A DNA stretch of 64,000 bases from CBFHND01 sp965657085. Lineage in GTDB: Bacteria > Pseudomonadota > Alphaproteobacteria > Rhodobacterales > Rhodobacteraceae. The stretch is taken from positions 37,567-101,566 of the forward strand of contig CBFHND010000012.1 in the NCBI GenBank assembly GCA_965657085.1. Direction: 5' to 3'. Below are positions 50,361-59,800 of this stretch, one piece after another. The position numbers and the translations under genes were made by a program. The notes under the pieces were generated by a model that was given only the letters and a program-made list of their open reading frames with translations, did no database searches and was not told the DNA's origin. Positions within the stretch are counted from its first letter, which is position 1; every line of letters begins with the position of its first letter.

Positions 50361-51478
50361 CAGTAGGCGGGCTCCAACCGGACAGACGCGGGCGTCTGAT
50401 GTTTGTTGGCGGGAATGGTGAAAAGACCCACAAAGGCCGCCGCCGCACGCATCTGCGCGCCCAGCTTGCGCAGGGGTTGCTTGTTCTGTGCAGCCTCGGC
50501 CAGGTCGACGTTGGCCTTTTGCAACCGCTCAAGCCCCCGCTGCCAGCGTGGGTTTTCGATGTCGAGCGTGATCGGGAAAATCTGCTCGGTCAGCTTGGAG
50601 GTCTTGGTGAATACCTCGTGGGCATACCAATCGGGATCCACGCCAAGCGCCTTGTGAAAGGCCGGGCGCTGGTGGTCGCGCACGTACATCGTCGCATAGA
50701 CCGCCGTGAGAAAGAACTTGATCCACAGCACGTTGATGCCGCTTGTCAGCTTGGGATCGGTCTTCATCAGCAGGGCAAAGGCTTCGCCGTGGCTGAACTC
50801 GTCGTTGCACCATTCCTCGAACCACTTGAAAATCGGGTGGAACCGGTGCTGCGGGTTCGCCTCGAGGTGGCGAAAGATCGTGATATAGCGCGCATAGCCG
50901 ATCTTTTCGCTGAGGTAGGTAGCGTAGTAGATGAACTTGGGCCGGAAGTAGGTGTATTTCTTTTTCTGGGTCAGAAAGCCAAGGTTCACCCGCAGACCCG
51001 CCTCGCGCAGGGCGTCGTTGATGAACCCCGCGTGGCGTGCCTCGTCGCGTGCCATCAGCTGGAACAGTTGGGTGATGTCCTTGTTGTTGCCGCGGCGCTT
51101 CATCTCTTTGTACAGAACGCAGCCCGAAAACTCGGCCGTGCAGGATGAGATCAGGAAGTCGATGAACTCCTTCTTCAGTTCCGGTTCCATCCCGTCCCAA
51201 TCGACGTGGTCCCAATCGTCGTTCTTCTTGAAATGACCCTTGTTCGGGTCGCTTTCCATCTGCGCGATAAGGTTGTCCCAGTCTTCGCGGACGGATGACA
51301 CGTCGATGGCATCCAGCTCATCGAAATCAGTGGTGTAGAACCGTGGCGTGAGCAATGTGTTCTGCATCGCTGTTTCGGTCGCAAATTCGGAGTTGAACTT
51401 CTTGTCATTCGCCTCGGCGATGGCAAGGCCCTCTTCGACTGTGGTGGCGTCGGCGGTGTGCTTGTTTTGCATGTTCAT
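50360..51478 (-). CDS. acsF: Aerobic magnesium-protoporphyrin IX monomethyl ester oxidative cyclase
   Basis: A 372-residue di-iron oxygenase that closes the isocyclic ring with O2. The metal ligands are visible as E in CTAEFSGCVLYKE, E-x-x-H in RDEARHAGF, and E-x-x-H in CNDEFSHGEAFA. Use of this enzyme marks an aerobic phototroph; no oxygen-independent bchE is in the window. A four-base overlap joins it to orf98 upstream. Confidence 0.95.
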   Translation of the reverse strand: MNMQNKHTADATTVEEGLAIAEANDKKFNSEFATETAMQNTLLTPRFYTTDFDELDAIDVSSVREDWDNLIAQMESDPNKGHFKKNDDWDHVDWDGMEPELKKEFIDFLISSCTAEFSGCVLYKEMKRRGNNKDITQLFQLMARDEARHAGFINDALREAGLRVNLGFLTQKKKYTYFRPKFIYYATYLSEKIGYARYITIFRHLEANPQHRFHPIFKWFEEWCNDEFSHGEAFALLMKTDPKLTSGINVLWIKFFLTAVYATMYVRDHQRPAFHKALGVDPDWYAHEVFTKTSKLTEQIFPITLDIENPRWQRGLERLQKANVDLAEAAQNKQPLRKLGAQMRAAAAFVGLFTIPANKHQTPASVRLEPAY

Positions 51479-51771
51479 AGCGTGACCTCCTCCGAAAACG
51501 AAAACTCACAAAGCTCCATGACTTCGAAATCGCCGGTCAGGCGGGTCCAGAGCTGTTCGAGTTTGCTGGCGCGGATGATCTTTGCCTGCCGGTCTTCGCT
51601 GACGATTTCACCGAAGGGGGCCATGATTTCGGGCCCCTCGACCTGAACTTCGTCACCGGGATAGATCACGGCGCCGTTGTTGAACCGCACATGCGCGTGC
51701 AGGCTTTCGAACTTGTGGCTGATCTCGATCGTGCAGGGCGCGATCTCGATATCTTTGGTCAGTAGTCCCAT
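51475..51771 (-). CDS. Conserved small PGC protein of unknown function (98 aa)
   Basis: A soluble 98-residue protein with no membrane helix or metal motif. Near residues 20-60 it has a beta-rich segment with NNGAVIYPGDEVQVEGP; the last third is acidic. GAGGAGGAA lies before ATG 51771. A gene of this size between puhC and acsF is, as I recall, found in other purple bacterial clusters, so it is probably an accessory factor for AcsF. No partner motif can be shown. A small subunit for the cyclase (BciE-like) is worth testing. Confidence 0.75.
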   Translation of the reverse strand: MGLLTKDIEIAPCTIEISHKFESLHAHVRFNNGAVIYPGDEVQVEGPEIMAPFGEIVSEDRQAKIIRASKLEQLWTRLTGDFEVMELCEFSFSEEVTL

Positions 51772-51794
51772 GGGTGGCTTCCTCCTCTTGGGTC

Positions 51795-52265
51795 TCAGTT
51801 GCCCAGCAACCTGGCGAAGGTGCGGGTATTGTCGGCGCCAAAGCCCATCAGCTCTGCCGACCATCCGGTGGATGGATCGAACAGGGACAGACGGTTGCCC
51901 TGACGCAGTTGCAGTTGAACAGCGCCTTGCGGGTCGGCCCCGATCTTGGCGCGTTCGCGGATCAGGACGCGTTCGATGCCGGCGACAAAGCCGCCCTTGT
52001 CGGCGGCAAAGCTGGCGATCAGCGCGCCGTTGGCGTCCAGCACGCGGGCCGCGCCCGATGTGTCGCCTGACAGGAAAATCGTACGCTCCGCGATCACCGG
52101 AAGGTCCGCAGGCACACTGCGCAGCGGTGCGTCCGTCAGACGTGCGATGGTCACAAGGGCCAGCACGCAAACGATCAGGGCCAGAACCAGCCGGACCAGC
52201 ACGCGCGGGGCCAGCTCTTCTTCCTTGGCGTGGATACGGGGTGGGGAGATGTGGGTATCAGACAT
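51795..52265 (-). CDS. puhC: Photosynthetic complex assembly protein PuhC
   Basis: A 156-residue protein with one N-terminal membrane helix (about residues 24-44, VRLVLALIVCVLALVTIARL) and a periplasmic domain with SGDTSGAARVLDANG and ADNTRTFARLL. It helps build LH1-reaction-centre complexes. ATG 52265 is preferred since GGAG of the puhB end is well placed for it; GTG 52274 is the alternative. Confidence 0.9.
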   Translation of the reverse strand: MSDTHISPPRIHAKEEELAPRVLVRLVLALIVCVLALVTIARLTDAPLRSVPADLPVIAERTIFLSGDTSGAARVLDANGALIASFAADKGGFVAGIERVLIRERAKIGADPQGAVQLQLRQGNRLSLFDPSTGWSAELMGFGADNTRTFARLLGN

Positions 52266-52270
52266 GGCCG

Positions 52271-52903
52271 TCACTCCGCCGCCACGGTGGCTGTGCCGGC
52301 ATGGCGCACCACCTGCGGTTCATTGATCCGCGCATCCGCCGCTTCGGCCAGAATCTCGGCGACCTTGCCGGCCTCCCTGATGCTGCGCAAAGCGGGTTGC
52401 GGTTTTGAAAACTGCCAAGGCCGGGCATGGGGCCACAACACCAGAAATCCCAGCTTGGTTGGTCCCGAGGTTTCCAGCGCGATGGTGCCGCTTCCATCCT
52501 TCTTGAGGTCCAGCGACGCGTTGCGCACGTGGCTGAACGGCAGGTTCAGCGTCAGGGTCAACGCGGCCCCGATGCGCATCACGACCCGCGCATCGGTGAT
52601 GGTGTAAACGGTGGCGCGGGCCTGAACCCAGGCCACGCCGATCAGAAGACCACAAACGACCAGCCCAAGGATGACAAGGGGCAGGGTGGCCCCGATCGCG
52701 TGACCCAGAGGCATCAGGTCGATCACCGTTACCAGCCGCCAAAGGGCCAGCACCACGAAATACCCCGCAACCCAACGCAGGTTCAGCGCATCGCGCGCCA
52801 ACCCCCACGTATCAGGCCGTCCCTGCCAAAGAATGTCTTCTCCGGCAGGTGGGCGTTCGGGAAGCCCCTCAACGGGCTCGATTTCAAAGTCATCATGAGA
52901 CAT
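52271..52903 (-). CDS. puhB: Photosynthetic complex assembly protein PuhB
   Basis: A 210-residue protein with two to three N-terminal membrane helices (about 43-95) and a PH-like cytoplasmic domain (VYTITDARVVMRIGAALTLTLNLPFSHV). PuhB dimers act as reaction-centre assembly factors in Rhodobacter. The first 30 residues are acidic and typical (GEDILWQGRPDTWGLARDAL). It follows puhA by 32 bp and its end touches puhC. Confidence 0.93.
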   Translation of the reverse strand: MSHDDFEIEPVEGLPERPPAGEDILWQGRPDTWGLARDALNLRWVAGYFVVLALWRLVTVIDLMPLGHAIGATLPLVILGLVVCGLLIGVAWVQARATVYTITDARVVMRIGAALTLTLNLPFSHVRNASLDLKKDGSGTIALETSGPTKLGFLVLWPHARPWQFSKPQPALRSIREAGKVAEILAEAADARINEPQVVRHAGTATVAAE

Positions 52904-52935
52904 GGCGAGTATCCCCCTGGTTTACGGTTTCACGA

Positions 52936-53706
52936 TCAGATCTGCGGTTCCTGACGGGAGGCATCGGCATAAAGGGTGCCGCCGCCGTAGTAGCCGCTGA
53001 TCTTCTCCTCTTCGAGCATCGTGACCTGACGCGGGCTTGCGATTGTAGGCACGGTTGCGAAATGCTTGCCAAAGATCGACTTGATCTTGACCCGGTCGGA
53101 CCCGATGCGTGCAAAGGTCATGGGGACAAGGCGGCTGCCTTTGCCCCACTTGGCATCAAGCTCGATTTCAAGGTAGCGCACCAACTGCTCCGGCTCGTCG
53201 ATCCACATGTCGCTGATGCGGCCCACGATTTCACCGTCACCGGCCTGCACGGGCAATCCACGTGGATCCCGGCCTGCGGCAAAGCGGAAGGCGTCGTTGG
53301 CGGACATCGGGATGATCTTGGGATGGCCATGGCCGTCAAGTTCGGGCGCGTCGCGTCGCGGTGCCCAGGATGCGGGGCCAACACCGTCCAGCATCGGATC
53401 ACCCGTGGGTTCCAGTGGATAACCGTTGCCTGGGCCAGCCTTGCGCAGGGCAATGTCGCTGCGTTCGGGGTTTTGGCCGGATGGAACGGTTACTTCACCG
53501 CGTCCATGCGGGAGTTTGAAGGTCTTGTCCGAGGGAACGGGAAACGGCCCTTGGTTGGCGGCGGGGTTGCCCTCGTCGTCTTCCATTGGATAGCCCTCGC
53601 GCATGTTTTCGCGCTGGATGTAGAAGATCAGAACCGCGAAGAACGCCCAGAAGAGCCAGAGCGTCAGGCTCGCCAGATCGAATTCGCCGAAGAATGTCCC
53701 AGTCAT
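52936..53706 (-). CDS. puhA: Photosynthetic reaction centre H subunit
   Basis: A 256-residue protein with one N-terminal membrane helix (about 12-32) followed by FYIQRENMREGYP. A large cytoplasmic beta-barrel domain contains GTVSDMWIDEPEQ-type sequence, here GRISDMWIDEPEQLVRYLEIEL. It caps the L/M subunits and guides protons to the secondary quinone. GGAGGA precedes ATG 53706, 24 bp after lhaA. Confidence 0.96.
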   Translation of the reverse strand: MTGTFFGEFDLASLTLWLFWAFFAVLIFYIQRENMREGYPMEDDEGNPAANQGPFPVPSDKTFKLPHGRGEVTVPSGQNPERSDIALRKAGPGNGYPLEPTGDPMLDGVGPASWAPRRDAPELDGHGHPKIIPMSANDAFRFAAGRDPRGLPVQAGDGEIVGRISDMWIDEPEQLVRYLEIELDAKWGKGSRLVPMTFARIGSDRVKIKSIFGKHFATVPTIASPRQVTMLEEEKISGYYGGGTLYADASRQEPQI

Positions 53707-53730
53707 GTCAATTTCCTCCTGTGGACGGTA

Positions 53731-55161
53731 TCACGTTGGAAAGTCCGCCAGCCCCAAGGGGGTTGGTTGATCTTTCGGTTGGGTGAGCGGACCTGCTCGG
53801 CGCACTAGCGGGCCCAGGATCACGAGAGTGACGAAAAGCAAGCCAATCTCGGTATGGTAAACGAACGAATAGCCGGTCGCGGGTGAAGCCAGTGCTTCGC
53901 CCCATGCGCCAGATTGTGCAGCGGCATCGACCCAGTCGCGCAGGGTGCCGCCCAAGGCGATTGAAACCCCTGCAGCGGTCGCCTGTGCCGCGCCCCACGC
54001 GCCAAGCGCAAGGCCCCGGCCCGCGGTGCCGCCTGCTGGCATCGTCATCGCGGCGGTCAGCGTGGACACGGCAAAAAGGCCCCCGCCAAAGCCGATCAGG
54101 GCAGCGCCTGCGTAAAACAATACGTTGGCCTGCATGGGGGCTGCGAAGATCACCAGCGAAAAGGCCCAGACCCCGGCGAGGACGCCAGCCCCGGCAAGGC
54201 GGTAGGGGTTCGACCCCCGTGCCAGCCGCGCGCCCGCCCAGACAAAGCCCAAAAGCGCACCAGACGCCCAAAGGGCCGTCAGAAGCGTGGTTGCTGCCAC
54301 TGACAGACCGAGGATTTGCCCGCCGTAAGGTTCCAGCAGCACGTCTTGCATGTTGAAAGCCATGGTGCCGACAAAGACGCAGGCCAAAAGCCGCCCGGCC
54401 TGACCGCCTGACATGAAATCCGACCACGCATCGCGAAACAGCGGACGCGGGGCGGCGCGTTCTTCGGCGCTCATCGGTTTGACGGATTCTTGTTTCCACA
54501 ACGCGATCAGGTTTAGCGAGATCCCGACAACAGCAGCGCCCTGAACCACACGGATCAGGCGCAAACTGCTGAAATCACTTAGCAAAGTACCAATGATGAC
54601 TGCGGAAAGGCCCATACCGACCAGGAACATGACATACAAAAGCGCCACGACACGTGGCCGCGTTTCGTCCGTTGCGCGGTCACTGGCAAGCGCGAGTCCC
54701 GCCGTCTGCGTCATGTGCAGACCAAGGCCGGTCATGAGGAAAGCGAGTGCGGCCAAGACTTCGCCCGCGAACGGGATCTGGTGCACCACGTCGCCACCCA
54801 GAACCAACAGGGCCATTGGCATCACGGCCAGCCCGCCGAACTGCCACAGCGAGCCGAACCAGATGTAGGGCACCCGTTTCCAGCCGATGGCGGATTTGTG
54901 GGTGTCTGACCGGAACCCCAGCAGCGCGCGGAATGGGGCAATCAGAACCGGCAAGGCGATCATCAAGGCCACGATCATCGCAGGCACCGAAAGCTCGACG
55001 ATCATCACCCGGTTCAACGTCCCAAGCAGCATCACGGACGCCATGCCGACTGACACTTGGAACAGGGACAGCCGCAACAGCTGCGACATCGGCAGATCAA
55101 CGCTCGCCGCATCGGCGAAGGGCATCATCCGGGCCGACATATGACGCAGGCGCTGGCTCAT
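53731..55161 (-). CDS. lhaA: LH1 assembly protein LhaA (PucC/LhaA family transporter-like protein)
   Basis: A 476-residue 12-helix major-facilitator-like membrane protein. The family stretch FRALLGFRSDTHKSAIGWKRVPYIWFGSLWQFGG lies near residues 77-110 and GLGLHMTQTAGLALASD near 150. LhaA is thought to deliver bacteriochlorophyll to LH1 polypeptides. It sits between bchM and puhA, the standard place, and overlaps bchM by four bases. Confidence 0.94.
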   Translation of the reverse strand: MSQRLRHMSARMMPFADAASVDLPMSQLLRLSLFQVSVGMASVMLLGTLNRVMIVELSVPAMIVALMIALPVLIAPFRALLGFRSDTHKSAIGWKRVPYIWFGSLWQFGGLAVMPMALLVLGGDVVHQIPFAGEVLAALAFLMTGLGLHMTQTAGLALASDRATDETRPRVVALLYVMFLVGMGLSAVIIGTLLSDFSSLRLIRVVQGAAVVGISLNLIALWKQESVKPMSAEERAAPRPLFRDAWSDFMSGGQAGRLLACVFVGTMAFNMQDVLLEPYGGQILGLSVAATTLLTALWASGALLGFVWAGARLARGSNPYRLAGAGVLAGVWAFSLVIFAAPMQANVLFYAGAALIGFGGGLFAVSTLTAAMTMPAGGTAGRGLALGAWGAAQATAAGVSIALGGTLRDWVDAAAQSGAWGEALASPATGYSFVYHTEIGLLFVTLVILGPLVRRAGPLTQPKDQPTPLGLADFPT

Positions 55162-55841
55162 CCGCGCACCTCCATCGCGTGGCTGATGTAGAACCCCGAG
55201 GACACCCGATCAACCGGGCGGACCATGTTGCGCAGGCCCTTGGCCTTGGCCGCCTGCGCCAGATCGGTGTGGGTGTGCGGCACCATTACAGGGCTGCGAT
55301 CCGAGCGCGGGAAAAGCTTGCCCGCGTACCACATCGCCATCAGCGCGCGGGTTCGGGGGGCCACGGTAAAGACAATCGCACCGCCTGTGCGCTGTTCAAG
55401 CGTGGTGAGGGCCGCGCCGATGTCCTCGGCGCTGTAGTAGATCAGGCTGTCCATCGCCACGACGTGATCGAACAGGCCCAGATCGTCCGACAGCATGTCG
55501 CCCGACAGGAACGTGACCTGATCGCGATGTTCAGGGCACAAACGCAGTTCGGCGATGTTCACCAGCGAGGGCGATATGTCGATGGCCACTACTCTGGCCC
55601 CACGCGCCGCCAATTCGGCCGTCATCTGCCCCGCGCCACACCCGGCATCCAGCACCCGCGCGCCGCGCAGGTCGTCGGGCAGACGGCTCAGCATCAAGTC
55701 CCGCATCCTGTCCCGACCCGCGCGCACGGTTTCACGGACCTTCGACACCGGCGCGTCCGAGGTCAGACGCTCCCATGTCTTGGTCGCGGTCTTGTCGAAA
55801 TAGGTTTCAACGCGCGAGAGGGTGCGGGCATAAGTCATCAA
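55158..55841 (-). CDS. bchM: Magnesium-protoporphyrin IX O-methyltransferase
   Basis: A 227-residue SAM methyltransferase that esterifies the C13 propionate of Mg-protoporphyrin. The SAM site is VLDAGCGAGQMT with the acidic DISPSLV at the end of strand 2; the C-terminus FYISHAMEVRG is typical. Both ends overlap neighbours (bchL and lhaA) by ATGA. Confidence 0.94.
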   Translation of the reverse strand: MMTYARTLSRVETYFDKTATKTWERLTSDAPVSKVRETVRAGRDRMRDLMLSRLPDDLRGARVLDAGCGAGQMTAELAARGARVVAIDISPSLVNIAELRLCPEHRDQVTFLSGDMLSDDLGLFDHVVAMDSLIYYSAEDIGAALTTLEQRTGGAIVFTVAPRTRALMAMWYAGKLFPRSDRSPVMVPHTHTDLAQAAKAKGLRNMVRPVDRVSSGFYISHAMEVRG

Positions 55842-56737
55842 TCGAACCCCAGCAGCTCAAAGATATCGCGGTCTTCCATGGGCGCAGGGGCCAAGGGCTC
55901 CGTGCCATTCCACAGGGTTTCCGCGAGACGGATGTATTCCTTGCGCACCTGCACGATCTCTTCATCGTCAGGCATCTCGAACAGGGTCTTTTTCTTCAGG
56001 CGCGACCGGCGGATGGCGTCCAGATCGGGCATATGCGCGATGCGGTTGAACCCCACGGTCTTGCAGTAACGGTCCACCTCGTCTGTTTCGCGGCTGCGGT
56101 TGGCCACACACCCGGCAAGGCGCACCTTGTAGTTGTTCGATTTGGCCTGAACGGCGGCGATGATCCGGTTCATCGCATAGATGCTGTCGAAATCATTCGC
56201 CGTCACGATCAGCGCGCGGTCAGCATGCTGCAAGGGGGCGGCAAAGCCGCCACACACGACGTCGCCAAGCACGTCAAAGATCACCACGTCAGTGTCTTCC
56301 AGCAGGTGATGCTGTTTCAACAACTTCACCGTCTGCCCGACCACGTAACCGCCACAGCCTGTGCCCGCAGGCGGGCCACCGGCTTCAACGCATTTCACGC
56401 CGTTGAAACCGTCGAAGACGAAATCTTCGGGGCGCAGTTCCTCGGGGTGGAAATCAACCTCCTTGAGGATATCGATCACTGTCGGCACCAGCGATCCGGT
56501 CAGGGTAAAGGTGCTGTCGTGCTTGGGGTCGCATCCGATCTGCAGGACCCGCTTGCCCAGCATCGAAAACGCGGCTGACAGGTTCGAAGAGGTCGTCGAT
56601 TTGCCGATCCCGCCCTTGCCGTAAACTGAAAACACCTTGGCGCCTTCGATCTTCAATGCGTCGTCCTGGTGGACCTGAACCGATCCTTCACCGTCCTGCC
56701 CGCGCAGGCTTGGTGGATTTCTGTCGAGTGGGCTCAT
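55838..56737 (-). CDS. bchL: Dark-operative protochlorophyllide reductase iron protein
   Basis: A 299-residue NifH-like ATPase with P-loop YGKGGIGKS, cluster cysteines in GTGCGGY and DVVCGGFAAP, and switch I CDPKHDSTF. It gives electrons to BchNB for reduction of ring D in the dark; being oxygen-labile, it must work at low oxygen or under protection. The 94-bp gap to bchH has a short CTCC/GGAG hairpin but no clear promoter. Confidence 0.96.
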   Translation of the reverse strand: MSPLDRNPPSLRGQDGEGSVQVHQDDALKIEGAKVFSVYGKGGIGKSTTSSNLSAAFSMLGKRVLQIGCDPKHDSTFTLTGSLVPTVIDILKEVDFHPEELRPEDFVFDGFNGVKCVEAGGPPAGTGCGGYVVGQTVKLLKQHHLLEDTDVVIFDVLGDVVCGGFAAPLQHADRALIVTANDFDSIYAMNRIIAAVQAKSNNYKVRLAGCVANRSRETDEVDRYCKTVGFNRIAHMPDLDAIRRSRLKKKTLFEMPDDEEIVQVRKEYIRLAETLWNGTEPLAPAPMEDRDIFELLGFD

Positions 56738-56831
56738 TTGGCCCTCCTTTCAAAGGGGCGCGCATGCCCTGCTTCATCTTGCAAAATAAACTCCCGCCGG
56801 AGGCTCCCGCAGTTCAAGGTCATGCAACGGT

Positions 56832-59800
56832 TCATTGTGCAGCAATCCCTTCCATCTGATCCTCAAGCGCATCTGCCGCGTCCTGCAACGCGGCCAGCGT
56901 GTCTGCGTCCGGCGCCCAATAGTTGCGGTCGGATGCTTCCAGCAAACGGTTGGCCAGACGGCTGGACGCGGTGGGGTTCAAATCCGCCAGACGCTGGCGC
57001 ATCGCGTCATCCAGAACAAAGGTTTCGCTGATACGCTGGTACACCCAGTCATCCACCTGGCCGGTGGTCGCGGACCAGCCCAGCGTGTTGGTCACATGCG
57101 CCTCGATCTGGCGCACACCTTCGGGGCCGTGTTTCAGCAAGCCTTCGAAAAACTTCGGGTTAATCGCACGGCTACGCGTTTCCAGGGCCACCTGATCCTT
57201 TAACGTCCGGACCTTGCCGGTGCCGCGCGTCTGATCACCGATATAGACCGCCGCATCGCTGCCCTTGGCGCGTTTCACCGCGCGGGCGATGCCGCCCAGC
57301 GTGTCGAAATAGTGATCCACGGTTGTCACACCCAGTTCAACCGATTCAAGGTTCTGATAGGCCAGTTCGACATCGGCCAGCGCCTGCTGCAACAGCTTGG
57401 GATTGGCGGCGGCCTTGCCATCAACACCGTAAGCAAAGCTTTTGCGCGCCTCGTAGGCGTCGGCCAATTCGTCCTCTTCGCCGAATGCGCTGCTGTCGAC
57501 CAAGGCGTTGACGTTGGACCCATATGCACCCTCAGCATTCGAAAAGACCCGCAGGGCCGCAGTGGCCAGATCGACATCCATCTTTTCGGCATAGGCCAGC
57601 GCATGGGCGCGGATGAAGTTCTGCTCCAGCGGTTCATCCGCTTGGGCGCATTTCAGGGCGGCCTCGGCCAGCATCCGGGTTTGCAACGGCAGCAGATCGC
57701 GGAAAATGCCGCTCAGCGTCATGATCACGTCGATGCGGGGGCGGCCCAGGTCCGTCAGCGGGATCAGATCGGCCCCACACAACCGGCCAAAGCTGTCGAA
57801 ACGCGGGGTGCAGCCCATGAGCGCAAGCGCCTGCGCGATCGGGCCGCCATCGGATTTGATGTTGTCACTGCCCCACAGCACCAAGGCCACGGACCGGGGC
57901 AGGGTGGGGTGCGTGTCCAACAAAAGCTGCGCCTGCTGTGCGCCATCGCGGCAGGCAAAGGCCGTGGGCATACGGAAGGGATCAAAGGCGTGAATGTTGC
58001 GCCCTGTTGGCAGGATTTCCTGACTGCGCAACAAGTCACCCCCGGCAACGGGCGGGGTGTAATGCCCTTCCAAGGCCTGCATCAATGACGTGAGTTCGGT
58101 TTCCTGCTGCAACATCAGATCGACCGAGGCGCGTGCCTCCGGATCGCTCAATTGCATCAGCTCGAGGTATTCGCGTCGCGCATCATCGGACAACGGCGCA
58201 CCAACAACATGCAAACCGTCAGGGATAAGCGCATCCTCGGTCTCCAGAAGCTTCAGCCATAGCGCATCTGGCGATTGACCGCCCAGATCGACGGCTTCGG
58301 CCTGTTCCGAAATCAGCACCTCAAGTTCGGGTCGGTTTGTATCGTCCGGGGACATCCCACGCCACCGCGTCAGGCTGTCCTTCAACTCACCCAGTCCTTT
58401 GTACAGGCCTGCAGCCGCCAGCGGGGGCGTCAGGTGGGTGATCGTTACCGCGTTGCTGCGCCGTTTGGCCAACGTCGCCTCGGACGGGTTGTTGGCCGCA
58501 TAGAGATAGACGTTGGGCAAATCCCCGATCAGCCGGTCCGGCCAATCGTTGCCCGAAGGGCCGGCCTGCTTGCCCGGCATGAATTCCAGCGCGCCGTGCA
58601 TCCCGAAATGCAGCAGGACATCGGCCTGCCACGTCTGTTTCAGCCACAGATAGAATGCACTGAACGCGTGTGTAGGCGCAAAGCCGCGCTCAAAAAGCAG
58701 CCGCATTGGGTCGCCTTCATAACCGAACCCCGGCTGCAACCCGACAAAGACGTTGCCGAATTCGCGGCCCAGCACAAAGACGCCGCGCCCATCCGCTTGC
58801 ACCCGACCCGGCGCCGGGCCCCATTGTGCCTCGATATCGTCCAGCCAGGGCGTGTTCTGCACGATTGTATCGGCACTGACATGCGCCGCCACGTTGGCCT
58901 CTTGTCCGAACCGCGCGGCGGTGCCTTGCAGGACCAGTTCGCGCAGTTCGTCGACGGTGGCCGGGGGCTCAAGGGTATATCCTTGTTCCTTCAAGCGGTG
59001 CAACGTGTTGAAAAGGCTTTCAAAAACACTAAGGTACGCAGCGGTTCCTGCGGCCCCGGCATTGGGCGGGAAACCAAAGAGAACGACACCCACCTTGCGA
59101 TCCCGTGCCTGACTGCGGCGCAGCGCGGCCATCTTTTCGGTGCGGGCCACCAGCGCATCGATCCGCTCGTGACAGGGGGCCATGGCCTTTTGCTCGGTCC
59201 CCGCCTTGCAGGCGTGTTTGCATCCCAGGCATCCATCCGCTCCATGCCGTCCGGCAAAGACAGTGGGGTTGGTTGCGCCGTCCAGTTCGGGCAAGGCGAT
59301 CAGCATCGTCGTTTCGATCGGTCCCAGCCCGGATGCGCTTGCCGCCCATTGGCCCAATGTCTGGAATTCCAGCGGATGCGCCGCGACATAGGGCACATCG
59401 AGGTCTTTCAGAACCTCGATGGCCGAGGTGTTGTCGTTGTAAGCAGGGCCGCCCACCAGCGAAAAGCCCGTGAGGCTGACCATCGCGTCGATCTTGGCAC
59501 CATCGGCATCGCGGAAATAGCCATCAATCGCGGGCCGCCCGTCCAGCCCGCCGGCAAAAGCGGGCAAAACGCGGATGCCGCGCGCCTCGAACGCCCGAAT
59601 GACCCCATCGTAGTGGGCGGTGTCCGAGCTGAGCACGTAAGACCGCATCATCAGCAGTCCCACGGTCAATCTCGCGCCCGGCACTGGTGGCAAGTCCGCG
59701 ACGTCTGTGGTGATACGGCCGCGAATATCGGGGTGGTACAGGCCGGTTTCGGGGTATTCGATAGGAGCGGACGCTTCGGGGGCCGCGTTCCAACCGGTGT

